Shown here one piece after another: positions 50,993-59,598 of a stretch of 64,000 bases of DNA (position 1 is its first letter; each line of letters opens with the position of its first letter). The notes beneath the pieces were generated by a model. That model made no database searches. It saw only the letters and a list, made by a program, of their open reading frames with translations, and was not told where the DNA came from. The stretch covers positions 671,676-735,675 of the forward strand of contig NZ_MRDL01000036.1 of the NCBI RefSeq assembly GCF_002008365.1, read 5' to 3'. The stretch is from Rhizobium leguminosarum bv. viciae USDA 2370 (GTDB lineage: Bacteria; Pseudomonadota; Alphaproteobacteria; Rhizobiales; Rhizobiaceae). The translations under genes and the position numbers were made by a program.

Positions 50993-51910
50993 TCAGAGAT
51001 CGAGCACCCAGTTCTGGCCGTTCGCCTCGGGGCCGAACATCTTATGTCTCTCCTCGGAGACAAGACGAAAGCCCGCCTTGACGTAGATGGCGCGGGCGGT
51101 CTCCAGCATGTCGTTGGTCCAGAGCGAGAGTTCGCGGTAGCCCTTCTGCCGGGAGAAGTGGATGCATTCGTCGACCAGCAGTTTGCCGAGCCCGAGACCG
51201 CGGGCTGATTTGTCGACATAGAGCAGGCGAAGCTTGGCGATGCCGTCGCCGCCATTGGTGACGAGGACCGAACCGACATTGATGCCGCCGCGTTCGGCGA
51301 TCCAGCAATATTCTTTGGCCGGATCGAAATTGGCGAGGAATTTTCCGGCGACCTCGGCGACCAGCGCCTCGAAGCGCAGATCCCAGCCATACTCTTCTGC
51401 GTAGAAGCGGCCCTGGCTCTGAACGATCCAGCCGATATCGCCGGCGCGGTGGGCGCGGATGATGGCCGGCGCGGGCTTCGCCGCCGGGTCGAGCAGCGCG
51501 CGGATCGTGTGCATGGCGGAGACGGCGGCCTCCGGTTCGCCAGTCGCCAAGCGATCGAAACGAGCGGCGATCTGCGCATTGGAGCGTCGGCCGAGTTCCT
51601 CGAACGTCTCTCGTCCCTGATCGGTGACAATGATGACCTGGCTGCGAAGATCTGCCGGGTCGCGGTTGGTTTCGATCAGCCCTTCGGCGCGAAAACGCTT
51701 TAGGATGCGGCTGAGATAGGCCGGGTCGAGCTGCAGGTCGCGGGCAAGCGCTACAGCACTGATGCCCCCATGCGAGCCGATCTCGAAGAGGATGCGGGCA
51801 TCGGTCAGCGTGAAGGGCGTGTCGAGATAGGCCTTGTTCAAGAGGCCGAGGAAGTTCGTATAGAAGCGGTTGAAATCGCGGGCGGTTTCAATGAGCGATA
51901 GGTTAGACAT
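50993..51910 (-). CDS. MarR regulator fused to a GNAT acetyltransferase
   Basis: A 305-residue bifunctional protein. Residues 1-145 form a MarR winged helix (FTLTDARILFEIGSHGG, LDPAYLSRILKRFRAEGLIE with the DLRSQVIIVTDQG wing). Residues 150-305 are a GNAT acyltransferase with KLRLLYVDKSARGLGLGKLLVDE (the acetyl-CoA-binding motif) and ARAIYVKAGFRLV. It probably controls its own transcription. ATG 51910 has GGAGATCATC upstream, which overlaps an operator-like palindrome. Confidence 0.9.
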   Translation of the reverse strand: MSNLSLIETARDFNRFYTNFLGLLNKAYLDTPFTLTDARILFEIGSHGGISAVALARDLQLDPAYLSRILKRFRAEGLIETNRDPADLRSQVIIVTDQGRETFEELGRRSNAQIAARFDRLATGEPEAAVSAMHTIRALLDPAAKPAPAIIRAHRAGDIGWIVQSQGRFYAEEYGWDLRFEALVAEVAGKFLANFDPAKEYCWIAERGGINVGSVLVTNGGDGIAKLRLLYVDKSARGLGLGKLLVDECIHFSRQKGYRELSLWTNDMLETARAIYVKAGFRLVSEERHKMFGPEANGQNWVLDL

Positions 51911-51913
51911 GAT

Positions 51914-51931
51914 GATCTCCAAATGGAGATC
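51914..51931. promoter_or_regulatory. Palindrome overlapping the ribosome-binding site of the MarR-GNAT gene
   Basis: GATCTCC-AAAT-GGAGATC is a perfect seven-base inverted pair. It includes the GGAG Shine-Dalgarno of the MarR-GNAT gene, so protein binding at DNA level or RNA folding could both affect expression. Confidence 0.7.
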
Positions 51932-52013
51932 TTGTCAGACCGCCGATAAAGTCGGCCAACATCCTCGGGATGAGGCCGAGTCAAGAACGAGGTTTGTCAA
52001 CAAGCTGACAAGA

Positions 52014-52029
52014 ATCTCCAGATGGAGAT
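52014..52029. promoter_or_regulatory. Second copy of the MarR-GNAT operator
   Basis: ATCTCC-AGAT-GGAGAT, with the wider context ACAAG / CTTGT extending the dyad. It is one hundred bases from the first copy, and about 43 bases from the end of the neighbouring racemase gene. Confidence 0.65.
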
Positions 52030-52072
52030 CTTGTCCCGCATTTAATGGACTGAGTCAACTAATTCGCTGATG

Positions 52073-52792
52073 TCAGGCCGCTTCTTCTTCCGCGGTCTCG
52101 TCTGCACCGAGCGCGAAATCGACCGCCGCTCGCGCATGGATCGCTGTGGTGTCGAAGCCCGGCAGCGGCAAATGGTCGGGATCGAGGATCAGGCAGATCT
52201 CGGTGCAGCCGAGGATGATGCTGTCGGCGCCGTTGTCGATGGCGTGTGCAATCACCGCCATGAGCTTGTCGCGAGAGCTGTCGAGCACCTTGCCGGCGCA
52301 GAGTTCGTTGAAGATGATGTCGTGCACGGTCGTGCGGTCGCTAGCATCTGGCACCATGATATCAACACCAAGGCTCTTCATGCGGTCGCTGTAGAAGCCG
52401 TGCTCCATCGTGTAGCGAGTGGCGAGCAGCAGCGGGCGCTTCCGGCCGGCCGCATGCAGCGATTTCGCCGTCTCGTCGATGATATGAATCAGTGGCACAG
52501 AGATCTTCTCCGCGACCTTGTCGGCAATCAGATGCATGGTGTTGGTGCAGATGAGGATGCAGCCGGCGCCGGCGATCTGCAGGCGCAGAGCCACGTCGGC
52601 GAGGCGACGGGCAGCCATATCCCAGTCGCCGGCCTTCTGAAGGGCGACGATCTCCTCGAAGTTGACCGAATGCAAGATGAGTTCGGCCGAGGCGAGGCCA
52701 CCCTTGCGGTCACGCACCATCTCGTTGACGAGGCGGTAATAGACCGCCGAACTTTCGAAACTCATGCCGCCGATCAGGCCGATCGTTTCCAT
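52073..52792 (-). CDS. Aspartate/glutamate racemase family protein
   Basis: A 239-residue cofactor-independent racemase. The two catalytic cysteines are Cys82 (ICTNTMH) and Cys196 (LGCTEI). The N-terminal GLIGGMSFESSAVYY is typical of Asp/Glu racemases such as RacX/YgeA. ATG 52792 has a purine-rich AGCATGAAGAA upstream; a longer in-frame extension begins at 52903 but is AT-rich and unlikely. It is divergent from an Lrp-type gene, its candidate regulator. Confidence 0.88.
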   Translation of the reverse strand: METIGLIGGMSFESSAVYYRLVNEMVRDRKGGLASAELILHSVNFEEIVALQKAGDWDMAARRLADVALRLQIAGAGCILICTNTMHLIADKVAEKISVPLIHIIDETAKSLHAAGRKRPLLLATRYTMEHGFYSDRMKSLGVDIMVPDASDRTTVHDIIFNELCAGKVLDSSRDKLMAVIAHAIDNGADSIILGCTEICLILDPDHLPLPGFDTTAIHARAAVDFALGADETAEEEAA

Positions 52793-52949
52793 TTCTTCAT
52801 GCTCTCCATGCTTCTGAACTTCGAAAATGATGCCGCAATCCCGGCGCGGCGTGTTTGCGTTGTTTGTCTCTCGTTTCAGATTGGTGATGGGATTTTGCGT
52901 CATTTTATGAAATCATGCAAAAAAGAGGCGAGAGGTTTATGTTCGACAC

Positions 52950-53414
52950 ATGCTTGATGATCGCGACAGACGCATTCTGGACATGCTGCAGAAGGATGCG
53001 GGCATATCCGTGACCGATCTTGCCGAGCGCGTGGCGCTTTCGGTGTCGGCGTGTTCGCGGCGCATCCAGCGGCTGGAGGAGAGCGGCCATATTGCCCGGC
53101 GCATCGTCGTGCTCGATCGGGACAAGATGGGTGTGCCGACAACGGTCTTCGCTCTGGTCAAGACGGCGCATCATTCCGACGAATGGACGGAGACCTTCCG
53201 CAGGATCATCAGTGACTTTCCCGAGATCGTCGAAGCGCACCGGCTGACCGGCAACCACGATTACATCCTGAAGATCGTGCTGCCGCGCGTCGAGCATTAC
53301 GATGTGATTTACAAGCAGATCGTGCGCAAGATCGAGCTCTTCGACGTCTCGGCCTCGATCTCGATGGAGCTTCTGAAGGGCGGCACGGCAATCCCTGTGG
53401 GGTACGCCGATTGA
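52950..53414 (+). CDS. Lrp/AsnC-family transcriptional regulator
   Basis: A 154-residue regulator. The helix-turn-helix is in residues about 5-55 (RDRRILDMLQKDAGISVTDLAERVALSVSACSRRIQRLEESG as a region). The C-terminal RAM domain senses amino acids. It is divergent from the racemase gene (157 bases apart), consistent with amino-acid-dependent control of that gene. ATG 52950. Confidence 0.92.
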   Translation: MLDDRDRRILDMLQKDAGISVTDLAERVALSVSACSRRIQRLEESGHIARRIVVLDRDKMGVPTTVFALVKTAHHSDEWTETFRRIISDFPEIVEAHRLTGNHDYILKIVLPRVEHYDVIYKQIVRKIELFDVSASISMELLKGGTAIPVGYAD

Positions 53415-53522
53415 GTCAGCTCCACCGACCGGGATGCAGGGGAGGTATGCCGAAACGTCAGTTGCAACCTTTGCGGCGAAGGCCACATTGACTTTGAGCG
53501 AAATGGCGCAAAGGGGCAGGTC

Positions 53523-54788
53523 ATGAGCGATCATCATGTCGTCGTTGTCGGCGGCGGTTTCGGCGGGCTGCAGCTCGTCAACGGGTTGAAGGGTGCCGGC
53601 GTCAGGATCACGCTGGTCGACCGGCGTAATCACCATCTCTTCCAGCCGCTGCTCTATCAGGTGGCGACCACCATTCTCTCCACCTCAGAGATCGCCTGGC
53701 CGATCCGCCGCCTCTATGCCGACCGGCCTGACGTGACGGTGCTGCTCGGCGAGGTCACGGGCGTCGACAGTGGCGCGAAGACTGTTTCCTTACGCAACGG
53801 CATGACTCTTGGTTACGATACGCTGGTGCTGGCCACCGGAGCGACGCATGCCTATTTCGGCCATGACGAATGGGAGCCGGTGGCGCCCGGCCTGAAGACG
53901 CTGGAGGATGCGACGACGATCCGCCGGCGCGTGCTGCTTGCCTTCGAGAAAGCGGAGATGGAGTCCGATCCGGCCGTGCGCGATGCGCTTTTGACCTTCA
54001 CCATCGTCGGGGCCGGGCCGACCGGTGTCGAGCTGGCCGGCATCATTGCCGAGCTTGCGCATTTCACGCTGCCCAAGGAATTCCGCAACATCGATACGCG
54101 CAAGACCCGCGTCGTGCTGGTCGAGGCTGGGCCGCGGGTGCTGCCGACCTTCGCCGAAGAGCTTTCGGCCTATGCGCAGAAGGCGCTGGAGAAACTCGGG
54201 GTCGAGATCCATCTCGGCAAGCCGGTGACCGAATGCAACGCCGACGGCGTGAAGATCGGCGAGACCTTCGTTGCCAGCCGGACGATCGTCTGGGCAGCCG
54301 GGGTCACCGCCTCGCCGGCGGCGCGGTGGCTTGATGTTGCAGCCGACCGGGCAGGGCGGGTCGTGGTCGAGAAGGATCTGAGCGCGCCTGGTCTGCCCGA
54401 CGTCTTCGTCGTCGGCGATACCGCGTCGGTCATGCGCGAGGACGGCAAGCCGGTGCCCGGCATTGCGCCCGCCGCCAAGCAGCAGGGCGGTTACGTCGCC
54501 AAGGTCATCCGCGCCCGCATATCCGGCAAACCGGCGCCGGCGCCTTTCAAATATTGGCACCAGGGGAGCCTGGCGACAATCGGCAAGAGTGCGGCGATCA
54601 TCGATTTCGGCCGGATCAAGCTCAAGGGCTGGATCGCCTGGTGGATCTGGGGCATCGCCCACATCTACTTCCTCATCGGCACCCGCTCGCGCTTCTCCGT
54701 CGCCTGGAGCTGGCTGTGGATCTATCTCAGCGGCCAGCACAGCGCCCGGCTGATCACCCAGCGGGAGACGATGCGGGAGGAGGGATAG
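53523..54788 (+). CDS. ndh: Type II NADH dehydrogenase / FAD-dependent oxidoreductase
   Basis: A 421-residue flavoprotein. The FAD motif is GGGFGGLQLVNGL (10-22) and the NADH motif is TIVGAGPTGVELAGIIAEL. The C-terminal part carries the FVVGDTASV motif and a membrane-binding tail with WIAWWIWGIAHIYFLIGTRSRF. This fits non-proton-pumping NADH:quinone reductase (NDH-2). ATG 53523 has a GGGGCAGGTC stretch upstream. The gene is monocistronic. Confidence 0.93.
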   Translation: MSDHHVVVVGGGFGGLQLVNGLKGAGVRITLVDRRNHHLFQPLLYQVATTILSTSEIAWPIRRLYADRPDVTVLLGEVTGVDSGAKTVSLRNGMTLGYDTLVLATGATHAYFGHDEWEPVAPGLKTLEDATTIRRRVLLAFEKAEMESDPAVRDALLTFTIVGAGPTGVELAGIIAELAHFTLPKEFRNIDTRKTRVVLVEAGPRVLPTFAEELSAYAQKALEKLGVEIHLGKPVTECNADGVKIGETFVASRTIVWAAGVTASPAARWLDVAADRAGRVVVEKDLSAPGLPDVFVVGDTASVMREDGKPVPGIAPAAKQQGGYVAKVIRARISGKPAPAPFKYWHQGSLATIGKSAAIIDFGRIKLKGWIAWWIWGIAHIYFLIGTRSRFSVAWSWLWIYLSGQHSARLITQRETMREEG

Positions 54789-55105
54789 ACGGGAGATTTT
54801 TATTCGCCGTGCAAATACGGTGTTGGATTCCTGTGGCATATCTTGGGCAAGCCTTAAGGGCGCGGGCATGACAAAGCATAGGGGTATTCCACGGCCCCCG
54901 ACACAGGAAACCACTCCCGGCGCGCCCGCACCGTAAATGCAATACACCCAACCTTGACATATCTCCGCACACACCCTTAGCATTTCACCCGCGTATCCCA
55001 ACCACCGGGAGTTACGCATCCAGCCGTAATAACGGGTAGAGGTTTCAATGCGCCGATTCACTTCTCACGAAAATCACATCCGAAATTCCGAGAAGTTGGT
55101 GGTTT
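54789..55105. other. 317-base gap before the ribosomal-protection GTPase
   Basis: Contains a possible decayed relative of the composite inverted repeat at 19795 (GGATTCCTGTG at 54825-54835, CACAGGAAACC at 54902-54912) and a candidate promoter (TTGACA, then TTAGCA 17 bases later) about 130 bases before the GTPase start. No coding signal is seen. Confidence 0.45.
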
Positions 55106-57052
55106 ATGCGCACTTTGAATCTGGGCATCCTCGCCCATGTGGATGCAGGCAAGACTAGCCTTACCGAAAGACTGCTTTTTAACGCCGGGGTGATCGACAA
55201 GCTCGGCAGCGTCGATACCGGCAATACACAGACGGACACTCTCGAACTCGAGCGGCAACGCGGCATCACGATCAGGGCCGCGGTGGTGTTTTTTGTGATT
55301 GGCGAGAGGGTCGGCAATCTGATCGACACACCCGGTCACCCGGATTTCATCGCCGAGGTCGAGAGGGTGCTCGGATTGCTGGATGCCGCGGTCGTCGTCG
55401 TTTCGGCGGTCGAGGGCGTGCAGGCGCAGACGCGCGTGCTGGTCCGGGCGCTGCGGCGGCTCGGCGTTCCCTTCATCATCTTCGTCAACAAGGTCGATCG
55501 TCCCGGCGCGCGCTATCGGGATGTGATGGAGGCTCTTGCCGCGCAGCTGTCGGTCCGCCCCATCGCCATGTCCTCGGTGATCGACGCCGGAGCCAAGCTT
55601 GCCCGCGTGGAGGCGCTCGCTCCGGGAGACGAGCCGCTGTTTTCGGCGCTCGGCGAGACGCTCGGGGAAAATGACGAGGCGCTGCTCGATGACTATGTCG
55701 TCGCTCCCGATCGGCTGACGGAGGCAAGGCTCTGGCGCTGCCTGGCTGACCAGGTAGCGAGAGGCCTCGTGCATCCCGTCTTCGCGGGCGCCGCGATGAC
55801 CGGCGCCGGCATCCCCGCTTTGGCATCGGCCATTGCGACGATCCTGCCCGAGCGGCGCCCCGATCCGGATGGTCCGGTGGCGGGCAAGATCTTCAAGATC
55901 GAACGCGGCTGGGGCGGGGAAAAGCTCTCCTACATCTACCTGAACTCCGGCACGGTGCGGCTCCGGCAATCTCTGGGCCTGCCCAAAGGCCTGGAACGGG
56001 TTACCGCGATCCATGTGTTCGAGGCCGGCCGGGTTCATGGCGCCGAGAGCCTCCGCGCCGGGCAGATCGCGCGCGTCAGCGGCCTTGCCGGCGCCCGCAT
56101 CGGTGATGCTGTAGGCGGAAATCCTTTGGGCGAGTGGGCTCACTTCGCGCCGCCCGCGCTCGAAACCCGCGTTCTTGCCCATCGGCCTTCCGACAAGGCG
56201 GCGCTCTGGCTGGCGCTTAACCAGATGGCCGAACAGGATCCCTTGATCAATCTGCGCCGGAACGAGGAGGCGGACGAAGTCTACGTGTCGCTTTACGGCG
56301 AGGTGCAGAAGGAGGTTATCCAATCGACCCTGCTGACGGATTTCGGCCTCGAGGCAAGGTTCGAGGAGAGCACGGTCATCCTGGTCGAGAGGCCATTAGG
56401 GACCGGGAGCGGCCTGCAGATCCTCTTCAAGGAGCCCAATCCGTTTCTCGCGACCGTCGGCCTGCGCGTCGAGCCGCGCGCCCCTGGAGCAGGCAACAGC
56501 TTCGCGCTCGAAGTAGATGTCGGCCAGATGCCGGTCGCCTTTTACCGGGCGGTCGAGGAAACCGTGTTTGAGACGTTGAAGCAGGGGATTTTCGGCTGGC
56601 AGGTCATCGATTGCCACGTGGCGATGACGGCAGCCCGCCACAGCTCGCCCGCAAGCACCGCTGCCGATTTCCGGCAGCTGACGCCGTGGGTGCTGGCAAC
56701 GGCGTTATCGGCCGCACAGACCGTCCTCTGCGAGCCGGTCGACCGCTTTCATCTCGTCGCGCCCATGGAGAACTTGAGCGGCGTGCTCACCCTGCTTGCA
56801 AAATCGGCGGCGGCGACGACGGATTCGGTGATCGCCGATGGCGTCGCACGGCTCGAGGGCACCATGGCGTCTCAGATGGTCCAAAGCGTCCAGCAGCAAT
56901 TGCCGGGCCTGACGAGCGGGGCGGGGACCATGGAAACCTCTTTCGATCACTACGCCCCGATCGCCGGCCCGCCGCGCCTGCGGCGGCGTTCGGGGCCAGA
57001 TCCGTTCAACGGCACCGAATATCTGCTGCGCCTAAGGGTTGTTCCCATTTAA
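55106..57052 (+). CDS. Tet(M)/Otr(A)-like ribosomal protection GTPase
   Basis: A 648-residue EF-G-like GTPase of the tetracycline ribosomal-protection family. G1 is AHVDAGKTS (10-18), G3 is DTPGH (74-78), G4 is NKVD (128-131); the G2 region holds ERQRGITI. Domain IV ends with HSSPASTAADFRQL, like the YSPVSTPADFR loop of Tet(M), and the C-terminus SFDHYAPIAGP matches Otr(A). It is chromosomal, not on an obvious mobile element, so it may be intrinsic resistance or serve another translational role. ATG 55106. Confidence 0.88.
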   Translation: MRTLNLGILAHVDAGKTSLTERLLFNAGVIDKLGSVDTGNTQTDTLELERQRGITIRAAVVFFVIGERVGNLIDTPGHPDFIAEVERVLGLLDAAVVVVSAVEGVQAQTRVLVRALRRLGVPFIIFVNKVDRPGARYRDVMEALAAQLSVRPIAMSSVIDAGAKLARVEALAPGDEPLFSALGETLGENDEALLDDYVVAPDRLTEARLWRCLADQVARGLVHPVFAGAAMTGAGIPALASAIATILPERRPDPDGPVAGKIFKIERGWGGEKLSYIYLNSGTVRLRQSLGLPKGLERVTAIHVFEAGRVHGAESLRAGQIARVSGLAGARIGDAVGGNPLGEWAHFAPPALETRVLAHRPSDKAALWLALNQMAEQDPLINLRRNEEADEVYVSLYGEVQKEVIQSTLLTDFGLEARFEESTVILVERPLGTGSGLQILFKEPNPFLATVGLRVEPRAPGAGNSFALEVDVGQMPVAFYRAVEETVFETLKQGIFGWQVIDCHVAMTAARHSSPASTAADFRQLTPWVLATALSAAQTVLCEPVDRFHLVAPMENLSGVLTLLAKSAAATTDSVIADGVARLEGTMASQMVQSVQQQLPGLTSGAGTMETSFDHYAPIAGPPRLRRRSGPDPFNGTEYLLRLRVVPI

Positions 57053-57167
57053 GTACAGTAGTCTGGCGACGCATAGAGAACGTAGATGTAGGGCTATTCC
57101 CTCGCCAAAGGTCTCTACATCGAATAACCATAGCTCGCTGGCCGGGAAGAGAGCGTGAGATCTTTGC

Positions 57168-58250
57168 ATGACAAGCGACGTATCTGCTGACGGAAAGCAT
57201 CGTTTCTGGATGCTCGACTTGTTGCGTGGAGCGTCCGCAATACTCGTGCTTATCTATCACTCCAGCAGTGCGTTTCCCGTCGCTTATGCTGCCGTCGATC
57301 TTTTCTTCATGTTAAGCGGCTTCGTTTTGGCGGAAAGATACGGCGAGAGCCTGTTGCAGGCGGACGGCTGCCGAAACTTCATTAGCCACCGTATTGCGCG
57401 ATTGTACCCCGTCTACCTGGTTTGCACATTGCTGGGCGCTGCTTCGGTTTTCCCACTGATTGGTCATCTTGAAAACTGGAGCTTCAGCACTTTTGCCGTT
57501 TCCTCCGTCGCCAGCCTGCTCATGCTTCCCGCGCCGTCGGACACTGTTCTCGGCATTCTGCCCTTGAACGGCCCGGCGTGGTCGTTGTTCTTTGAAGTCG
57601 TGGCCAACGCAGTCTTTTTATTCACTGCGGCTCGTCTCCGAGTGGCCGTTTCTATTGTCGCGTTATCGGCGCCGGCGTTCGTCGTTGCGCTGTGGTACTT
57701 TCGGTACCCGCCGGGCTCTGTTTGGGGTGATATTGTCGGGGGCTTTCCCCGGGTTCTGGCATCTTTCTATGGCGGAGTGCTTCTCAGTTGTCTTTGGCGA
57801 CGAGGCTTCCGCATCAGGCTTGCAGCCTGGCCTGGCTGGATTTTGGTGGCTGCTCTTGCGGTGCTTTATTCGGGATTCGTCCTCACCGAGAGAAAATACT
57901 ATCTGCTCCTGACATTTGCCGCTCACCCAATGATCATATGGTTTGGCTTGTGTCTGGCAAGAAATGCACGGTTTGAACGCATCGCCACCTGGATGGGCGA
58001 GATATCCTACCCTCTCTATCTCGTGCACGTACCGCTGCTCATTCTTCTCGCAACGTACGGAGTGGGCGATTGTTTTGCTTTGCGCAATTATCTCGGGCTC
58101 GGAAACACCTCCTGGGGCGGCGAATGCCATCGAGACGCAATTCCCCTGGTGGCATTCCTTTTACCCCTGTCATCGTTGATGGCGTACCTCATTGCTATCT
58201 CGATACAGACCCCTGGTCGAAAATTGTGGCTTCGTTGGAGGCCTATCTAG
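57168..58250 (+). CDS. Acyltransferase-3 family (OafA/YrhL-like) membrane acyltransferase
   Basis: A 360-residue membrane protein with about ten helices. The N-terminal LDLLRGASAILVLIYHSS, with the family's Arg and His, FFMLSGFVLAERYG and the later YPLYLVHVPLL motif mark acyltransferase-3, which modifies sugars or lipopolysaccharide. Base composition is visibly less GC-rich than neighbours and codon choice differs (more A/T in third positions), a sign of possible horizontal acquisition. ATG 57168. Confidence 0.87.
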   Translation: MTSDVSADGKHRFWMLDLLRGASAILVLIYHSSSAFPVAYAAVDLFFMLSGFVLAERYGESLLQADGCRNFISHRIARLYPVYLVCTLLGAASVFPLIGHLENWSFSTFAVSSVASLLMLPAPSDTVLGILPLNGPAWSLFFEVVANAVFLFTAARLRVAVSIVALSAPAFVVALWYFRYPPGSVWGDIVGGFPRVLASFYGGVLLSCLWRRGFRIRLAAWPGWILVAALAVLYSGFVLTERKYYLLLTFAAHPMIIWFGLCLARNARFERIATWMGEISYPLYLVHVPLLILLATYGVGDCFALRNYLGLGNTSWGGECHRDAIPLVAFLLPLSSLMAYLIAISIQTPGRKLWLRWRPI

Positions 58251-58346
58251 CCGTCCAGAATTGACGACCTACACTTCGAGACGGCCGTTTGCAGGCAGTC
58301 CGCGCCGGATGGACAGGCGGCCCCCGCGGGAGCCGCCCCTCGTTCC

Positions 58347-59393
58347 TCAAGCCGCCAGCGAGGCGATGTCGATGACGAAGCGGTAGCGGACGTCGCTCTT
58401 CAGAACGCGTTCATAGGCTTCGTTGACCTGCTGGATGTTGATCTTCTCGATCTCGGAGACAATGTTGTGCTCGCCGCAGAAGTCGAGCATTTCCTGGGTT
58501 TCCTTGATCGAGCCGATCATCGAGCCCGAAATGCTCTTGCGGCCGGGGATGATCGAGAAGGCATGCACGGGGATCGGGTTTTCCGGCGCGCCGACTACCA
58601 CGAAGGAACCATCCACCTTCAGGAGGCCGAGATAGGCATTCCAGTCGATCTCGGCGCTGACGGTGCAGATGATCAGGTCGAACGTGCCGGCAAGCTTCGT
58701 GAAGGTTTCCGGGTCGTTGGTGGCGTAATATTCCTTGGCGCCGAGCTTCAGCCCATCTTCCTTCTTGGAAAGGCTCTGGGAGAGAACGGTGATATCGGCG
58801 CCCATGGCGGCGCCGAGCTTGACGCCCATATGGCCGAGGCCGCCCATGCCGACGATCGCGACCTTCTTGCCGGGGCCGGCATTCCAGTGGCGCAGCGGCG
58901 AATAGAGCGTGATGCCGGCGCAGAGCAGCGGCGCGGAGGCATCGAGCGGCAGATTGTCCGGAATGGACATGACATAGCCTTCCCTGACGACGATCGAGTC
59001 GGAATAGCCGCCCTGGGTGCGTGTCTTGCGGTCGGCTTCGAAGTCATTGTAGGTGCCGGCGAGCCCGGGCATATACTGTTCCCGATCGAGGTCGCGCTCG
59101 GCGCAGCCGATGCAGGAATCGACGAAGCAACCGACGCCGACGCGATCGCCGACCTTGAACTTGGTCACATCAGAGCCGACGGCCGAGACGATGCCGGCGA
59201 TCTCATGGCCCGGCACGATCGGATAGACGGCGTTCTTCCATTCGTTCCGGACAGTGTGGATGTCCGAATGGCAGATGCCGGCAAACTTGATGTCGATAAC
59301 GACGTCATCGGGGTTCGGATCGCGGCGTTCGAAGGTGAAAGGGGTCAGCGGCTTGGAAGCGTCGGTCGCGGCGTAGCCTCTTGCAATAGGCAT
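58347..59393 (-). CDS. Zinc-containing alcohol dehydrogenase (YahK/cinnamyl-type)
   Basis: A 348-residue NADP-dependent medium-chain dehydrogenase. The catalytic zinc ligands Cys41, His63 and Cys158 are present (GICHSDIH, GHEIAG, LLCAGITLY), and the cofactor motif is GMGGLGHMGVK. The structural zinc site is incomplete: of the usual C-x2-C-x2-C-x7-C, Cys94 and Cys97 remain, while Arg100 and Met108 replace the others. The terminal KSDVRYRFVIDI is family-like. ATG 59393 has AAGGA upstream. It is divergent from an AraC gene. Confidence 0.92.
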   Translation of the reverse strand: MPIARGYAATDASKPLTPFTFERRDPNPDDVVIDIKFAGICHSDIHTVRNEWKNAVYPIVPGHEIAGIVSAVGSDVTKFKVGDRVGVGCFVDSCIGCAERDLDREQYMPGLAGTYNDFEADRKTRTQGGYSDSIVVREGYVMSIPDNLPLDASAPLLCAGITLYSPLRHWNAGPGKKVAIVGMGGLGHMGVKLGAAMGADITVLSQSLSKKEDGLKLGAKEYYATNDPETFTKLAGTFDLIICTVSAEIDWNAYLGLLKVDGSFVVVGAPENPIPVHAFSIIPGRKSISGSMIGSIKETQEMLDFCGEHNIVSEIEKINIQQVNEAYERVLKSDVRYRFVIDIASLAA

Positions 59394-59598
59394 GGGAACC
59401 ATCCTTTTCGATTGTGGGTGGGGGTTGAAAGAGATGGTGGACTATTGCCCGGAACGGCGGCTGAGGGTTAGAGCGATCCTCTCAGCTTTTTGCACGATCC
59501 TGCAAAAGTGGGGCGCCAGCCTGTTTGCGAAATGGCGAAGGCACTCTAGATAAGAGCGGTATCGCCGGCGTCAGAGAGTTGACAGAAAGAGTTGCCGC

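Noticed and set aside
53790..55061. A 423-codon open frame on the minus strand
   Set aside because: Antisense to the NDH-2 gene; no domain match.
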